Shown piece after piece: positions 45,620-59,307 of a stretch of 64,000 bases of DNA. Origin of the DNA: Portulaca oleracea (taxonomy: Eukaryota; Streptophyta; Magnoliopsida; Caryophyllales; Portulacaceae); the NCBI GenBank assembly GCA_029582165.1, contig CM055875.1:24993144-25057143 (forward strand), read 5' to 3'. How positions within the stretch are numbered: position 1 is the stretch's first letter; every line of letters begins with the position of its first letter. A program made the translations under genes and the position numbers. The notes under the pieces are model-generated. The model was given only the letters and a program-made list of their open reading frames with translations, did no database searches and had not been told where the DNA came from.

Positions 45620-47230
45620 TTTTTCTTATCTTTGAGATCATCATCCCATTCATTGAGTTCTTCACTGTGTTCATCATTGATCTTCCATCATCTACAGATA
45701 AGCATATGCTCCATCCAGTATTAGAGCATCGAAATTTTGTTTTTGCTTGAGCTGTCTTTGTTTTGATCGATTTGGTCTTCTTTGCTTATTGTGGGTTGAT
45801 CTCCCTGTTCTCCTCTACTCTCATCTATATTGATTTCCTATTGCCTCTCTTTTGAGCTAAAAACACAAAGAACCTTAGCCAAATACATAACCAATTTTTT
45901 TTTTTTTTTTTAAAAAAACAAAAGGTCCAAAAAAAAAATAATCCCAAAGACATTATGTCCTATCTTGAAATGGATAGTGAAATTAGTTCAAATCAAGAAG
46001 GAATAAGTCATCACCAAAGAGTACCTACAGGATCTTCAATTGGAGAAGCTCAAATAAAGGGCTTGGGAAACAAAGTTGCCTCCATACGTTGTTAGAACCC
46101 CTCAAGGACGTTGACAAGGACCTTGGCGACTGGATCAGTTTTGAATGAAAGCCAAAATTTGACTAGCCAGAAAATATATGATGCGCAAGGAAAGAAATCT
46201 CAAAGAAGGCAGAAGGACATTCACCTAGGGCATCACAAGGACGTTCACTCAAGGCATCATAAGGATGTTCACCCCAGGCGAGAAGCTTCGTCGTGAAAGA
46301 CAAATAAGAGCAGAAAATAGGGAAGTCTTCTGGAAACAAGATTATATGTTTTCTTTATCATTTTTCTAACAGACTAATTCGATTGCAACTATGTGAATTA
46401 TAGGAAATAATCGTTCAAGAGGTTGAAAGAAAATAAGATTTCAAGTTCCGGGAATCTCACAAAAAGGAAAGAAATTTGGAGAAAAATTGGAAGTACGAAG
46501 AAGGGAAGGAATCCAGCCAAAATCAAATCTCAACGACTCTACTCGATTGAAGACAATGATCCTGTAAATTGATGACATGGGATTCGAAGCAAACCAACGA
46601 TTCAACGGAAGTAATCGGGTGTTTAAAACAGAGAATTGGGTTCTATGTTTTGTTTGTGTTCTTCAAATAGAAAGAAAAGCGATTGTGTGAGAAATTTGTT
46701 TGAGTGAAATCAATTCCTTAACGGAATTAGGTTTTGATTTGTGTGATTGTAATCGAATCCTAGACGGACTTAGGTTCGATTAATGTTTGCACCAAAACAG
46801 AGTTTGGTGTGTGTTTTTCCAGAAATCGTTCTCGAAGTGTTTTCTGTGAAATTGTAACCCTAAGGACATTTACCTTAGGCAATTCAATCTGCATTCTGTT
46901 TCAGCGAAATAAAGGAGGTTATTAAGTTATCATTTCTATTGTCCTTTATTTCAAGTTTACTTTGGTTTATCTAAAGTTGAATCTTAATCTGAAAAGATTA
47001 AGACCCTAACGTCATTTACCAGTGAGTATTTGTGTAGAATTTTTTATAACCCTATTCACTTCACCTCTAGAGTTCTTTCATACATGATACTCTTAGTGCC
47101 CTCACACAACAACTTGCTAAAATCCAAGCACATGTTGAAGGCTAACCTAGGCTTGGAAGGAGAGAGACTCCCTCCCCCCCTCCTCCGTTTTCTAATTAAT
47201 TTGTGGTGATAGTGACTCCATTCATGTGTG
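45620..47230. other. Unassigned region with possible copia LTR remnant
   Basis: 46105-46300 contains three degenerate 26-bp repeats (AAGGACGTTCACTCAAGGCATC). 46600-47070 ends in TAACCCTATTCACTTCACCTC followed by a poor TGATAC match, which resembles the LTR end and leader of SIRE-like copia elements. No protein was recognised. Confidence 0.4.
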
Positions 47231-48740
47231 TAACAATCTCGACTTTTGGGATATTACTTAGCAATATTTTAATCTATTTAATCTTGATTTAGCGGAAGCG
47301 TATAAAAAGTCGAGAGCGTTATAACGCTTTCCCAAGAGAGGAAAAGCAAGACTTTTGCAATGAAAATGGCTTAAATAAAATATATTTCATATAGAAAATT
47401 AAAGAAAAAACGTAAACAGTTTAATTACAATTAAAACATGCGGTTCAACTATCTAGGTGAGCCAACTACTAATATTGAAACTTAAATAACTAGGTGGCGG
47501 CCTGATATGCTATTTGAGTTATCCTTGCCACCAATCTGCCCAAAATGTCTCGCTGATACCTAAAAAAAACATTTAAAAACATGGAGAAAAATAAGACGGA
47601 GCTCAATATATTCGACACTGTAATGTAAAAACATTTAAAAACAAATAATTTTACTGGGGCATGCCATACTTAAATTGATTTTGAAATGAGGGAGAAGAGA
47701 ATAGTTCAAATAGTTACCAGTTAATATCTGAATGTGGAATCCTACCATATTTTCCAATAACATAAACAGTGAAGATGACAATAATTTATAACAAACGTGA
47801 CAATGGACAATAAACAATGAACAATGCACGATGAACAATGAACAATGATTTGATATGAGATTGCAATACTCTGCAAAATATTGTAAACCTGACAATGCGT
47901 CCACGTGGGCCGATCAACCCATAGGAATCGGTATACCAACGTCAATGAACAATGAACAATGGACAATGGACAATGAATCAATGAACGATGAAAATGAACA
48001 ATATATGAACCATGACAATAAATTTTAACAACAGAAAATAAATCTAACGAAAAATAAAAACGATGGACAATGAAAATTAAACGATAAATAAATAAATAAT
48101 GGTCAGGTCCACATGAATTAGTCATAAAACAATATTTAAAAACATTGAAAATAATAATTATTTCACTTTAATTAGAGTAGCTTAGATTTTTACATGTAAA
48201 CAGTGTTGACGGTTATAGTCATCGAAATATACCTGAGTTTGCGGATAAAATGAATAAATCCTCCCCTTTCGACTTGATAAATCCAATAATTTGAGTTTTG
48301 GGATGCTGAATTTAGAGAGGCCCAAAAGAGAAGAGAATATGGATTGAGTTTAAAATAAAAGAGGCTTAAATCTCTCACTTCCACTTCTTTTTACTGGGTC
48401 ACTAAAAACAGAGAAGAAGAGAAGAAGGAGGCTGAGAACAGGGGCCATGGTGGGCTGGGCGGTGAACGACGGCGAGAGTGGTGGCAGTTTAGGAGGCGAC
48501 AGCTAGGGTACCCCAGCGGCGGTGGTCTCGGCAGTTCGGGGTCGCAGACAGGGGTGCAAACAAGCAACCAAGGTCTTTTTGGTAGGAAACCCAAGAAGAA
48601 GAAGACATTGGTCATACCATGGGATTTCATATAGTTTTTTATGTTTGTAAGTAAAACATAGGTCGGGTCAAAATTTACAAGTATTGATAACAAACATTTT
48701 ACTTAGCTCAAGGTTGAATTATAATTATAATATAAAAAGC
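47231..48740 (+). repeat. Probable gypsy LTR remnant
   Basis: Starts TGTAACAATCTCGACTTTT and soon has GATTTAGCGGAAGCG, phrases seen at the start of chromovirus-type LTRs. 47790-48080 is low-complexity, made of AACAATGA repeats. The 3' end and any partner LTR are not found, so the call is tentative. Confidence 0.4.
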
Positions 48741-48743
48741 TAA

Positions 48744-49075
48744 GTACCCTACATTTAGGAAAAATTATTTTTTAGTACACCAAGTGTTCAAAGCTCATTT
48801 ATGGATACCCTACATTTTTAAGTTTGTAATATTTTGGTTCTTTTTCGACCATAAAACTTGACGATTTCGATATGTGTAGACGGGGAATGGACTAAGGCAT
48901 GTAGGGTACTCATTAGGTAGCCATAAATTACAAATTTCTTGCCTATATATATTGGAATATTTGAGTTTTATTGCCAAAAAAGTATCAAAAAATTACAAAC
49001 TTAAAAATGTAGGGATCCCAAAAATCAGTTTTGAAAACTTGGGGTGCCAAAAATAGTTTTCCCAAATGTGGGAAA
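48744..49075. mobile_element. Short inverted-repeat MITE
   Basis: 48757-48838 and 48991-49075 are inverse complements with mismatches (core ACAAACTTAAAAATGTAGG). The ends read about CCTACATTTAGGAAAA and TTTTCCCAAATGTGG. Loop about 150 bp. The target duplication is not clear. A related arm occurs at 31440-31560. Confidence 0.65.
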
Positions 49076-51406
49076 CAAACAATGCATTTAGAGATTGTGT
49101 CATGGAAAAAGAGACACGGTTTCTGAAATTTACTTGCAGGTTTGTTTCATGCCCATGTTTTTCTCTATTTGATCATATTTAGCTCCGTTTCTTATGACCA
49201 TGGGCCCAATCATGGGGAATTTTGATGAAATTTAATCCCTTTTTAACATTTTTGATATTTGGTTTGATACCTTCTCAATTGGGTTTCCAATATCCTATTC
49301 AGTTTAAATTGATGATAACTAAATTTTTGGAAAATAAATTACAAAAACATTGTTTGATTCTTCACAAAATCAGGAATCCTAATCTTTTTTAACATTGCTT
49401 TTACCATGTATTTTAGTTGTGTTGGCCTCAAAGTCTTCCTCTCTCTATTTCTTTTCTCATTCCTGAACATGAAGCTTCTAAACCTCCAGTTGGTAAATTT
49501 GATATTTATCTCATGATTTTTAGATGCCCATCCTACCAACTGACAGGATAGGCCCTTAGCTGTTGGAAATCATTTACTTATCAAGATTTCAACTGGCTTG
49601 GTACAATCATTATAGGTAATTGGAATGTTGCTAGGAAATAGACTCCATTTGTTGTGTGGGTTGCCTTTGAACGCTAAACCGCTGCCCAGAAAACGAAACA
49701 AAGAAAAAAGAATAATTTCTCAGTGCAACACTATTCCAAGTAGAAGTTACTATTTAATTCTTTAAATTTACATTGCTTGGTGAGTTGGTGAAGATTGAAT
49801 ATGTCTGGTAGATTTCGATTTTGCAAATTTGTCATCACTAATTGAATGTGGATGAGATTGTGGGAGGTGTCTTTATGCCTTTTTTATTCCCTTGACAAGA
49901 ATATCATATATGTTTATTTAGATGTTTGAAACCTCACACAAGGGTTGTTCCTTTCATAGGATGGGTTAGATAAATAGGATGAATAAGTTTAAATATAATT
50001 AGAGATATGTTTATCTAGATATGTAACACCTTGTATAAAATTATGATATCCACATTGAAATTCTAGGAGAAATTCGTTGATTTTAGCAACCAGGGCAAAC
50101 ATGCAACAAAAAAAATCAATGAGATTTTGCAGTTCATCATGAAATACTTAATCTGATATGTAGTTGTAGGAGCCAAAAAGAATTTGTTTGTGGGTGTGAC
50201 TTTGAGAGTGTGATGCATGGTTGTGCCTTATTTGAATGGAGAGCTCATTATTTAGTCATGAACTATCATTCTTTGCTATGTAACTTTCCATCAATATAGG
50301 AATGTTTTGTGGCCGAGGTGACAAGAGTAGACTTTAGATTTAGTAAGAAAAATTATTATAGACAATAAGTACCTTTTCTGCTACATGATTCCAATGAAGG
50401 AATTCGATCCAAGACTTAGTGCCATGTGCTTACTCTTGCAAGCAGGGAGTTATTTTCGTGTAGTCTAGAAATATTCAATATTGTGAATGATAATGTGGCT
50501 TTTGCAGTGAAACATGAGTGCTTACTTAAGAAGGTTGTGTTGGGTGGTTTGTCGGGTTCTAACCAAAGGTATTTCATATCTTTTATTTTTTTTTATTTTT
50601 TTTATGTATGTGTGTGGTGGCTTGCCGAGAAATGGGGGTTTACATGTGATTCTAATGGGAAGATATGTTGTAAATTTTATGCTTGTAGCCTGTTGAGGTT
50701 AGAGAGGACATGTTGACTTCTTTTTTTTTTTTTTTTTTGGTAGCATACATAATTTTCTTGGTTCCTATTGCTGTTTTGGTGGCGAAGTTTATTGTTAGAC
50801 TATTTTTGTAGGGCATTCTAAGAACTAAATTGAGTAACTTGAAAACTAAGATTGGAGAAAATTAGAACTATTTTTTAGGGCATTCTTAGAACTAAACTGA
50901 GTAACTTGGATACTGAGATTGGAGAAAAGTAGACATCTGGCCCTTTTATTCCATTTTGTAGTTCCCATCCCCTGCTTTCGCTTGTCAAAATAGGATGCTT
51001 GTTCTGTTTTTGTATTTTATTTCTTTTCGCCCGTTAATAGGATTTGTCTACTCTGATGTTTATGCCTTTCTTTCTTGGTGTTAGATAGCACATCTTGACC
51101 TCTTTTTGATAGCATATATCATATTATTGGTTCCTATTTCCTCCACAAAGTTGCTCCTATGAGACATGATGAATGATATAAAGCTGCAATGCAATCTGCC
51201 AAAGCCGGAGGTGCATCTTTTTTGCTTGTAGCCTCATAGTGAACAATGCTATATAGAAAGTGTAATGTATCTTTTTTGTTTAATTTAAAGAATGTCAAGC
51301 AAAACATGTTATGTATCTAATTAATAGCTATTACAGTCAATTTCCATCTATCAGTTATGATTGCCGGGTCAGCGCGTGCTCCACACGCGCTGGCCAGACT
51401 AGTAAT
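49076..51406 (+). mobile_element. Candidate Helitron 3' portion
   Basis: Ends with a perfect 9-bp stem, CAGCGCGTG/CACGCGCTG (51376-51398), then GCCAGA and CTAG (51406), followed by T, the Helitron 3' signature. The spacing from stem to CTAG equals that of the 27505 element. The 5' end was not found and no Rep/helicase was seen. The region contains a duplicated 63-bp unit (50811-50938), and 50705-50790 resembles 51090-51155. Frames at 50426-50716 are not recognisable proteins. Confidence 0.45.
50811..50938 (+). repeat. Two tandem copies of a 63-bp unit
   Basis: GGGCATTCTAAGAACTAAAT and GGGCATTCTTAGAACTAAAC each head a copy ending GATTGGAGAAAA. Confidence 0.85.
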
Positions 51407-51639
51407 TGATAAAAGCTGCTTGACATTTACGTTTATTAGCGGCCCGCCTCCCTCCTCACGTCATCAATCCGTGCACTTTAATCCTATAGGGTGCCTGACT
51501 TTTGCAAATTGTTTTGATTTTGGCGCCACAATTCTCATGCAATCCCATGATCATAGCACATGTGTTGTTTGACTCAGATTGACCAAAATAATTGCCAAAG
51601 GTCGTATGACCTATAGGCTTGCATGGAGGGGCATGATTG

Positions 51640-52757
51640 CTGGGATATGTTTTTCACACTTTCCCTCCTAAACACTCATCCTCCACCTATAAATACCTCA
51701 CCCTTTTCACTCATTCATCACCAACTATTATCATCATACTACCAAAACTCTCTCAAAATTCTCTCCATTATATCCATTCTCCTTCTCTAGTACTCCCATA
51801 ATCACTCTCATCATTACCACGTCATCATTCTTACACCATTCGCGTAACCATTCTTATATACATTCTCCCATTCAAGCTCCAAATCGAGGCTAAATCAATG
51901 GGTTTATCTTCATATTCAAACATTTGTCATCAAGAAAGGTTTGCTTTTCATTATTATAGTATTTAACCATGTAATTCGTGCTTTAATTTTCCTATTTGTA
52001 CATATTTTCTAAAGAAAACCTCATTGTTTTATCATTGCATGTTCAAGAATATGACATTGTGAAATTTATTAAACTTCTCTCCGCTCTTTTCATTTCAAGT
52101 TCGATTTTAGTAGAGTCTGTTTTCTAACAAGCAGATTCGAGAATTCTTTTAATTAAAGAATTCTCGAATTCGTAACCTTACCCCCGAGCTTAGAATTCGG
52201 GTTCGTAGACCGGAGTTATTTTTATCATTTTATGGTTTGTCGGTTTCCTTAAATCGGTTGGTGACTCTTTCTCTTTTATAAATCCATTTGATTATTAAAA
52301 ATACACGTTATTATTGAAAGACATTTGCCAATGGTTTTACATTATATTTCGTAAATTAAGGAATCAGCCAAGTGAAATGGGCCTAGAAAATGATAAAGGC
52401 CACCTGACCTTTATCATTTTCTGCCTATTTTCTCTTGGGCCGAGGACAGACGGGCCCATGCCAAGAATTGTTAAAGGCCGCATAGCCTTTAACTCTTTTA
52501 GGTGGGCCTCGTCTTTCCTTTCCGGTCCAAGATTTATGGATAATTAAATGTAAATCATTAGTAAAATATTTTTTGTATAATTTCGAGTATTTTTGTAATA
52601 TAAATAGGTTTGTAAATAAATAAAGTTTCATCACCCTGAAAACGAATTTCATAAAGTAAAATTATCCTCATTTAAGGATTAAGCAACCTTAGTCGGCTCT
52701 CGATCACCTAAGTAGCGTATCACGGGAAAATGGGTAACTCTTTCCTGGGGTCCTACA
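51640..52757 (+). repeat. Tat/Ogre-like 5' LTR (left edge uncertain)
   Basis: TATAAATA at 51693 is followed by a pyrimidine-rich leader. The LTR ends TCCTACA at 52757, just before a GGCAACTCCACTGGGGAC primer-site sequence. The start is placed near 51640 only by appearance; no second LTR is available to fix it. Confidence 0.5.
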
Positions 52758-52780
52758 GATCGGCAACTCCACTGGGGACT
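52758..52780 (+). promoter_or_regulatory. Primer-site-like sequence, Tat/Ogre type
   Basis: CGGCAACTCCACTGGGGAC resembles the TGGCGACTCCACTGGGGAC site at the start of Tat/Ogre elements. Confidence 0.6.
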
Positions 52781-53329
52781 TAAACTTAAAAGAGGGTAAA
52801 CCTTGAACAAATCGTTTTGATTTGAAATTGTAAAAGGGAGAAGTTGATTTATTTCGTAATTTTATTATTCTTCTAGGCATTTTTGCATAACGGGCCACTC
52901 ATCGGGTCTTTTGACACGTGAGCACAAAGGCGACGGTTAGATAAACTAGGATGATACCTGAGAGCGGGTGGCCACTACTATAGTGATGCACTTCACATTG
53001 CTAAGCATTTGGTCACTCCTCTCCCCATGTTATACTCCAAGGCTTCCTTGAAGTCCGACGAGCAACAACTCACACACTTTGCCTAAAATTTATGAGGGTG
53101 AAGAGTGGACCGAGGCGAGAACGTGGGGTAGGCCATGTATCTCGATCATAATAATCCATGAATGTAGAGCCTTTGTTTAGGATACCCCTCATGTTGTATG
53201 CTATGTGTATATGTGTTTCCCTTCCCTTTTTTCTTTTTTGTAAAGAGTCGATCCTAGTTTGGAGGTTTCGTTCTAGTCCATATAAAATTCATTGGGTTGC
53301 GAAGAGGATTATTTATTGATTAGTATAAT

Positions 53330-54420
53330 TAACCCAAAAGACATTATAGTTAGCCCAGGAAGGGCCTATTTATGTTCAAAGGTTTAATTATTTTAATTAA
53401 TGAATAAAAATTGACACACCTTAGATGATATTATATGACCCTTTATGGAATTCTCTTAACAAAGGTCCAAAAAATTTAATTAAGAGTCCAACGAAGTTAA
53501 TGAATAGCGTCATAGACTGCATAATAGTCACTAAACTTGAGTAAATAAATTTATAGATTTAATAATTAAATCTATCACGTTTATGGCCGGCCCGTTGTTA
53601 GGCCTAACCATATTGGATTTGCCAATTAAGCCTATAAACTAATTATAACCCGCTTATTGTTGGCTTTATCCAGTCCTTTACAATGTCCGTTTTCCCTAGA
53701 TAAATAAATAAAGCTTGTTGTACTAAGTGTAAATATGTGTCTGTATGTTGGGTCTTCATTAGAGTCGGACCTAATTTTGAGATATTGTTTTAGTCCGCAT
53801 AATGATCGTTGGGTTGAGAAGAAATAAATTTATAAACTCGATTAATTAACCTTAAATTTTATGGTCGGCCTGATGGTGAGGCCCATCCGTTTTAAATGTT
53901 AATTATCCTTGTTTATCGATTCATTTAACTCACCTTTGATGATTTTATTCGGTCCTTGCCAATATTCTCTTATTCATGGTCTAAAGAAAATTGATTAATA
54001 ATCAAATAAAGTCAGTGTGAGTTGTTCTAGCCTGCGTAATAGTCTCAAGGTTAGAGAAAAATAAATTTATAAACTTGATTATTAAGTCTAACAAATCCAT
54101 GGTCGGCCCGTTGTTAAGCCCATCTACGGTGGAATTAATAATTGAGTTTATAAGTTTGTTTTAGCTCGCCTTTTGACGATTTTATTTGGCCCTTTACAAC
54201 ATCCACTTTCCTTAAGTTAAATAAATATATGCGTTGAGTCACAATAAAAAGAGTGTCAGTGTGTTAAGCATTATTCTAGTCCCTATAATAGCCAGCATAG
54301 CTTGAGTTAACCCAAGTTTATTAGTTCAAGTAACGATTTCTCCTTAAACTGTCGACTTGTGGTTTAAACCCATATGAATTGAGAAACACTCACTTGCGCT
54401 TTCAAACTTATGTCGAATCG
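53330..54420 (+). repeat. Degenerate tandem repeat, period about 230-285 bp
   Basis: Marked by GGCCGGCCCGTTGTTAGGCC at about 53584 and related sequences at 53347, 53869 and 54101. Copies also share TTTATTCGGTCCTT-like and AGTCCGCATAAT-like phrases. Confidence 0.75.
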
Positions 54421-54479
54421 CTATAGTTGACTTTATCCGACCCTTTATAATGCTCTTGTTGTAAAAAGTGTTGTTGTTT

Positions 54480-55560
54480 TAGGATCATATAGAGGTTATG
54501 AATCGCAAACCTGTTGTTTCCTGCGTCAGTATATAAGTGTCTTACATGTTAGGAGGTGTTATATATGGTCTAGTAAACCCAAGTCATGGATGAGTCTTTG
54601 TTTCAGAGTCTACATGTAAATGTCTTTAAGTCTTTAGAAAGTCTCATACAAGGTCATGTCATATGTGTGTCTTTTCCTAAGTCAATGTGTGTTTCCCTTT
54701 TGAAGTCTAAACCCGGGTCATGGGTGAGTCTTTGGTCTAGGTCATAAGTGAGTCTTTTCCTGGGTTAATGTGTGTTTGTCTCTTTTAGAAAGTCCACTGT
54801 AAACCCAGATCATGGGTGAGTCTGTGTTTTAGAGTCAGGATATGAGTGTCTTTTTCTTTAGATTGTATCATATAAGGATGAATCTTCGTGTTAGTGTCTA
54901 CATGTAAGTGTCTTGCATTCTTTAGAAAATATCACATAAGGTTTAGGATGAGTCTTTGTGTTAGTGTATGCATATGAATGTCTTGCATTCTTTAGGAGGT
55001 CTCATACAGGTTCGTAGGGCATGGGTGAGTCCTTTTCCAGAGTCAACATATGAATGTCGTGCATTATAGAAGTCTCCTATAGGGTCTACTTCAAGCAAAT
55101 CCATGTCATGGGTGAGTCGTTAAGTATTTCTCTTGAGTTAGCATGTAAGCGTTTGTCATTCTTTAGAAAGTCTCATATAGGTCATGAAAACCCATGTCGT
55201 GGGTGAGTCTGTGTCTAGAGTCAACATGTAAATATCTGTCATTTTTTAGAAGTCTAGTGTAAACCCATGTCATGGTTAAGTCTTTCCTCAAAGTTGATGT
55301 AAGTGTCTTTCTTTAGGAAGTCTAATGTAAACCCATAACTTAGGATTTCTAGGTCAGCATATAGGCATTTGCACTTTAGGAGGTCTCATTTAGAATTTAG
55401 GAAATGTAGACCCATGTTGTGGGTAAGTCTTTTCCTTGAGTCGGCATATAGAGGTCTTACATCCTAGAAAGTCTTAGTTAGCACATTCAAACCCATGTCC
55501 TGGTTAAGTCTCTCCCCGGTCAGCATATAGGCGTTTTTCATTTTAGGAAGTCCATATTGG
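54480..55560 (+). repeat. Degenerate minisatellite, period about 85-100 bp
   Basis: Around eleven variable copies contain AAACCCATGTCATGGGTGAG, then TCTTTTCC, GTCAACATGTAAGTGTCTT and TTTAGAAAGTCTCATA. Unit length varies through internal deletions. Confidence 0.85.
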
Positions 55561-58560
55561 TCATTTAGGTCATGCATGCATTGGGATGGTTTGTTTTCTT
55601 CTCTTGTCCAGCGTCAGGGTCAAGGCCTGAGCTAACCATAAAGGGAATGTTTGGATGACGAGAAATTATGCAACTACCATGGATCCCGAGGGAACAACAT
55701 CGAGAATTGTTAGACTTTGGAGCACATGATCCAGCTAGGGAAACTGCCCCTACCGAAAGCAGCACAGAGGATCAAATATAACATGGATTCCCCATACGAG
55801 GACAAGGAGGGAAAATCATCATAGGAGCTTTAGAAGTAGCTACAGTCCTGGTTGTCAAGCATTTCGTGCTTAAAGTCTGTTAGAGTGAGTTCTTCATTCA
55901 TTACTTGAATTTAGTTGCTCTTGTTGCTATTTGATCAAACATAATTTTGTGCTTGTGTTTTTGACTTGAGTTGAAAAGTTCTCTCATCTATCCATCATCC
56001 GTACAAACCAAGTCTGACAAATTCACCTTCTCTTATCCTTCCATCTTTGTCATATACCTCGTTCCCATCCTTCAGTTTTCTTGAATCCAGTGTTAGAGAG
56101 ATGAAGAGGGAAATTCAAAAAGAAAAAAAATAATTCAAAAAAAAAAAAGAGTGAAAAACCATAGAGTGGTCGGTTTGAAAACCTCATTGAGGCAAACCGG
56201 GCAAAAGGAGAGAATAAAAATTGATTGAGAGAAGTTAGCCTGCACCTTCCATCCAATAGGCTTAGAAAAAGGAGAGAATGTCATCAAGAAAGACCAATAA
56301 TCTCTCTAAATTGAACGCTCCTCATTAGAAATCTCGCAGCTTAACTATATGTGCCGAGGACAGGGGGCTTTCGCCTCACCTTCAGTTCATCACCCGCATT
56401 ACCCTCATCTTTTCATCCAATCTTGATTGACCACCTACCACTTACATTTCTAGCCTTTCCATCAAACCTCAACCTTTTCAAACCCTTAACTCAATCCAAA
56501 AGGTGTGCCATGACCAAAGGAGACTAGGGAGGTGAACCATGAAGAAGTTCCAAAAAAAGAGAGCCAGAAAAATGGAGTTAAAAAAAAAAAAAGAGAAGTT
56601 GAGAAAAAAAATAAAAGGAAATGGAGAGCCAAAAAAAAGATAAAAAGAAGAAAGAAAAGAGGGGAGAATAAGAAATTAGAAGGCGGATATAAGGGTTATG
56701 CACACTAAAGAAATAATCCGATCCTAAACCTTCACCTCATCATACTTTTCAGCCTTCAATAACCTTTCGGCCTTCATAACAATCCATAACCTACATATGA
56801 ACCCTCAAACCTTCATGACCATCTTTTTGAACAGTTAAGCCTTCCTCGAGGCACTGCTTATCAAAGTTGCGCTTAAAGAACTATGACTGCCTGATTCCAC
56901 CTAGGATACATAGGAAAATCTCTTTGAGACCCGGCCAATACTTTTCACTTTTGAGAACATCTGTCATTGAATAAATTGGTCCTTGAGAGAATAAAAAAAG
57001 AGAGAATAAAAAGCTAATCTGAAAACCCTACTGGGGCGGGCTAGGCAAAAGGAGAGGAAACCCTGGATTTCATCATCATCATCAACCCTCCATCTTCGTT
57101 CCGTTAAACTTGGACATTATTCCATAACCATGTTCCAACCTTTTCCCAAGAGATGATGTCTTACCCCATTTAACAATCTCTTCACCCTTTCAGGACACAA
57201 TCATTCTTGAGTGTCTCCTTATCTCATTCATCAATAAACTCTCGTTTACCATCCCTTTCACTAAACGTCTTCCAACATTTTCTCAAGAGATGACGTATAT
57301 CGCATTTGACCATCTCTCCACCCTTTCAACACACGATCATTCTTAAGTGTCTTTATCCCATTCATTAATAAACCATCGTACATCATCTCCTTCCCCAAAC
57401 ACTTCCTAACCAACCCTTTCATCCCATATCACCCTCCGATGACTTTTAAGCTCAATCATTAATGCAAGTATGAGGCTCTGTTCTTAATGCCCACTCTTAG
57501 CACACCTAAGTGTGGCTTACTTCTCAGCAAGAGTGAAAACCGTTCACATCAGATCAACAGCTAACTAGCAACCACATGATCATGAACAGTCTCAGAAACA
57601 AGCTACTCTAAACTGGGGGGGCTCGCGCTACCTTTGTGATATCGTTCAAGACATTTATCAGATATAGCTTCTAAGAGGGACACATACTCCCTATCCTACA
57701 AGGTCCTGCATATTCATTCTCATAGACGTCCTAATAGTGGTCTCATCAAAAAAAAAAAGAGAAAAAAATGAAAAAAACAAAAAAAAAAGCAAAAAGAGGG
57801 GCTAACTTGAAAACCCTTTGGGCAAGTTAGGCAAAAGGAGAGTTTGAGATTCACTACTAAGGACAATACCTCCTCCTATTCCATGGTTTCCGTGCATCAT
57901 GTCGTCAATCCACACGAAGCTGGGGGCTTGCAAATCTCCAAGGTGCACTCCAAGGCAAGACAATCTCATCAACAGTCTACCGGGGGCTGGGCGTACATTA
58001 ACATGCTCATGCATGAGCATTCAAGAAGCGCATCCTTCAAGCCTGTTGCCTCAATCATCAGTCCTTGTCACATGGACCGAAACATTCCTCATCCTGAATT
58101 TTCCTTAAATTCCCCACGAGTGGCTTTGACCCTTAGAAAACATTGTCGTAGGAAGTCAGTGTCTTAGGAAAGCATTGTCCTAGAAAAACATTGTCTAAAT
58201 ATGGAGTCGGGGGGGTTACCTACATGTAGAATTGCATGTGTAGAATAGCATAAAGCATCATACGTGTGTCCTGTCTAAGCATAATAGGTTTGCATTGCAT
58301 CCATACATTGAGTCAGAGTCACATAAAGTTAGTTAGTCTTGCATAGAGTCAGTTTGTCTTGCATGGAGTCGGTTTGTCATGCATAAAGGCATAAGTGCAT
58401 GAATGTTTGTGTCAAAAACGAAACAGAAAATTGCATTGTGTAAGAGTTTTGTAGAGTAGTTGCATGCATACCCGTATATCTGAAAATTTTAAAAAAAAAT
58501 AAGCAAGGAAGTGTCACATCGTTGCTCCAGAACGCAACACTGGGGGCTATTTAATATGCT

Positions 58561-59307
58561 ATCTCAATCAGACCGGTCGACATGGTTTGCAGTCACTAAG
58601 AGCAAGATTAGAGCAATCTCTAATCTAACTCTTGCTGAACAAGTTAGCATCCAGTCAAATCATGCATCATCAGCCATACACGAATGGCGCATGTCCGACA
58701 CGAAAGACAAAATCTTCACTTGATTTTTACGGATCAACGACGGGGAAAATTCAAGAATCCATTCCCCAGAGTAAAATTTTGGCACCTATGCGCTTGAAGC
58801 AAAATTTAAGGAAAATAAGGCCCATCGGCAGAGTTTTGGTGAAGTTCCTCGGCATCAAATTGCCATCATCAAATCAAAAAATCCAGAGCAGCTGGCAGAG
58901 CTCGGCACAGTCTCAGCAATAAGAGTCGTCGACATCGGGTTCGACGTTATCTCAGGAATAAGAGCCACCGGCATCACGTCCAGTGAAGTCTTGACGGCAT
59001 AAAAAATGCCATCATCATCAAAAAGACCAAAATCAAGGTCGCCGGTGGAGATCGCCGTAAGTCCCTAGCATCAAAACCATCGGCATTGTGACCGGTGAAT
59101 ACTCTACCCCAGGGCCATCGACATCGCGATCGGTGGAGTCCCTCGGCATTGAACATGCCGAACGTTTGCATGAGCTTCTTCCAATGGGAAAAATATGATC
59201 TTCACGAACTATATTGATGTTCCTTCGTAATGCTTGACATAATTGTCAATCCTTATTTCTTGGACTTGGCTCGTTCCTTCATACGTGGTCACTAAGGCAT
59301 GCCCCAT
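58561..59307. other. Non-coding; short GC-rich repeat block
   Basis: 58885-59165 repeats CCATCGGCATTGTGACCGG and CCATCGACATCGCGATCGG-like units. 59164-59200 duplicates 59531-59567 (GTTTGCATGAGCTTCTTCC), showing a rearranged junction with the copia remnant. Confidence 0.55.

Larger units (their letters stand above)
52781..58560 (+). mobile_element. Internal region of a Tat/Ogre-like element without coding capacity
   Basis: Nearly 6 kb follows the primer site with no recognisable gag or pol in any frame. It consists mainly of degenerate tandem repeats and A/G-rich stretches. Three copies of a GAAAACC ... GGCAAAAGGAGAG module occur (56171-56215, 57014-57057, 57802-57841), two 145-bp units lie at about 57130-57400, and several GGGGGCT tracts are present. 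It looks like a non-autonomous or heavily deleted relative. Confidence 0.55.

Noticed and set aside
47790..48080. Coding frames over AACAATGA repeats
   Set aside because: Repetitive Ile-Val-His-Cys patterns arise from the short repeat.
50426..50716. Host gene exon
   Set aside because: No recognisable motif and no splice context; it lies in the candidate Helitron region.
54480..55560. CRISPR-like array
   Set aside because: Units are variable with no constant repeat/unique spacer pattern; it is a degenerate minisatellite in a plant genome.
57802..58167. Overlapping frames on both strands
   Set aside because: They lie in repeat-rich Tat/Ogre-like DNA with no domain and are likely chance.
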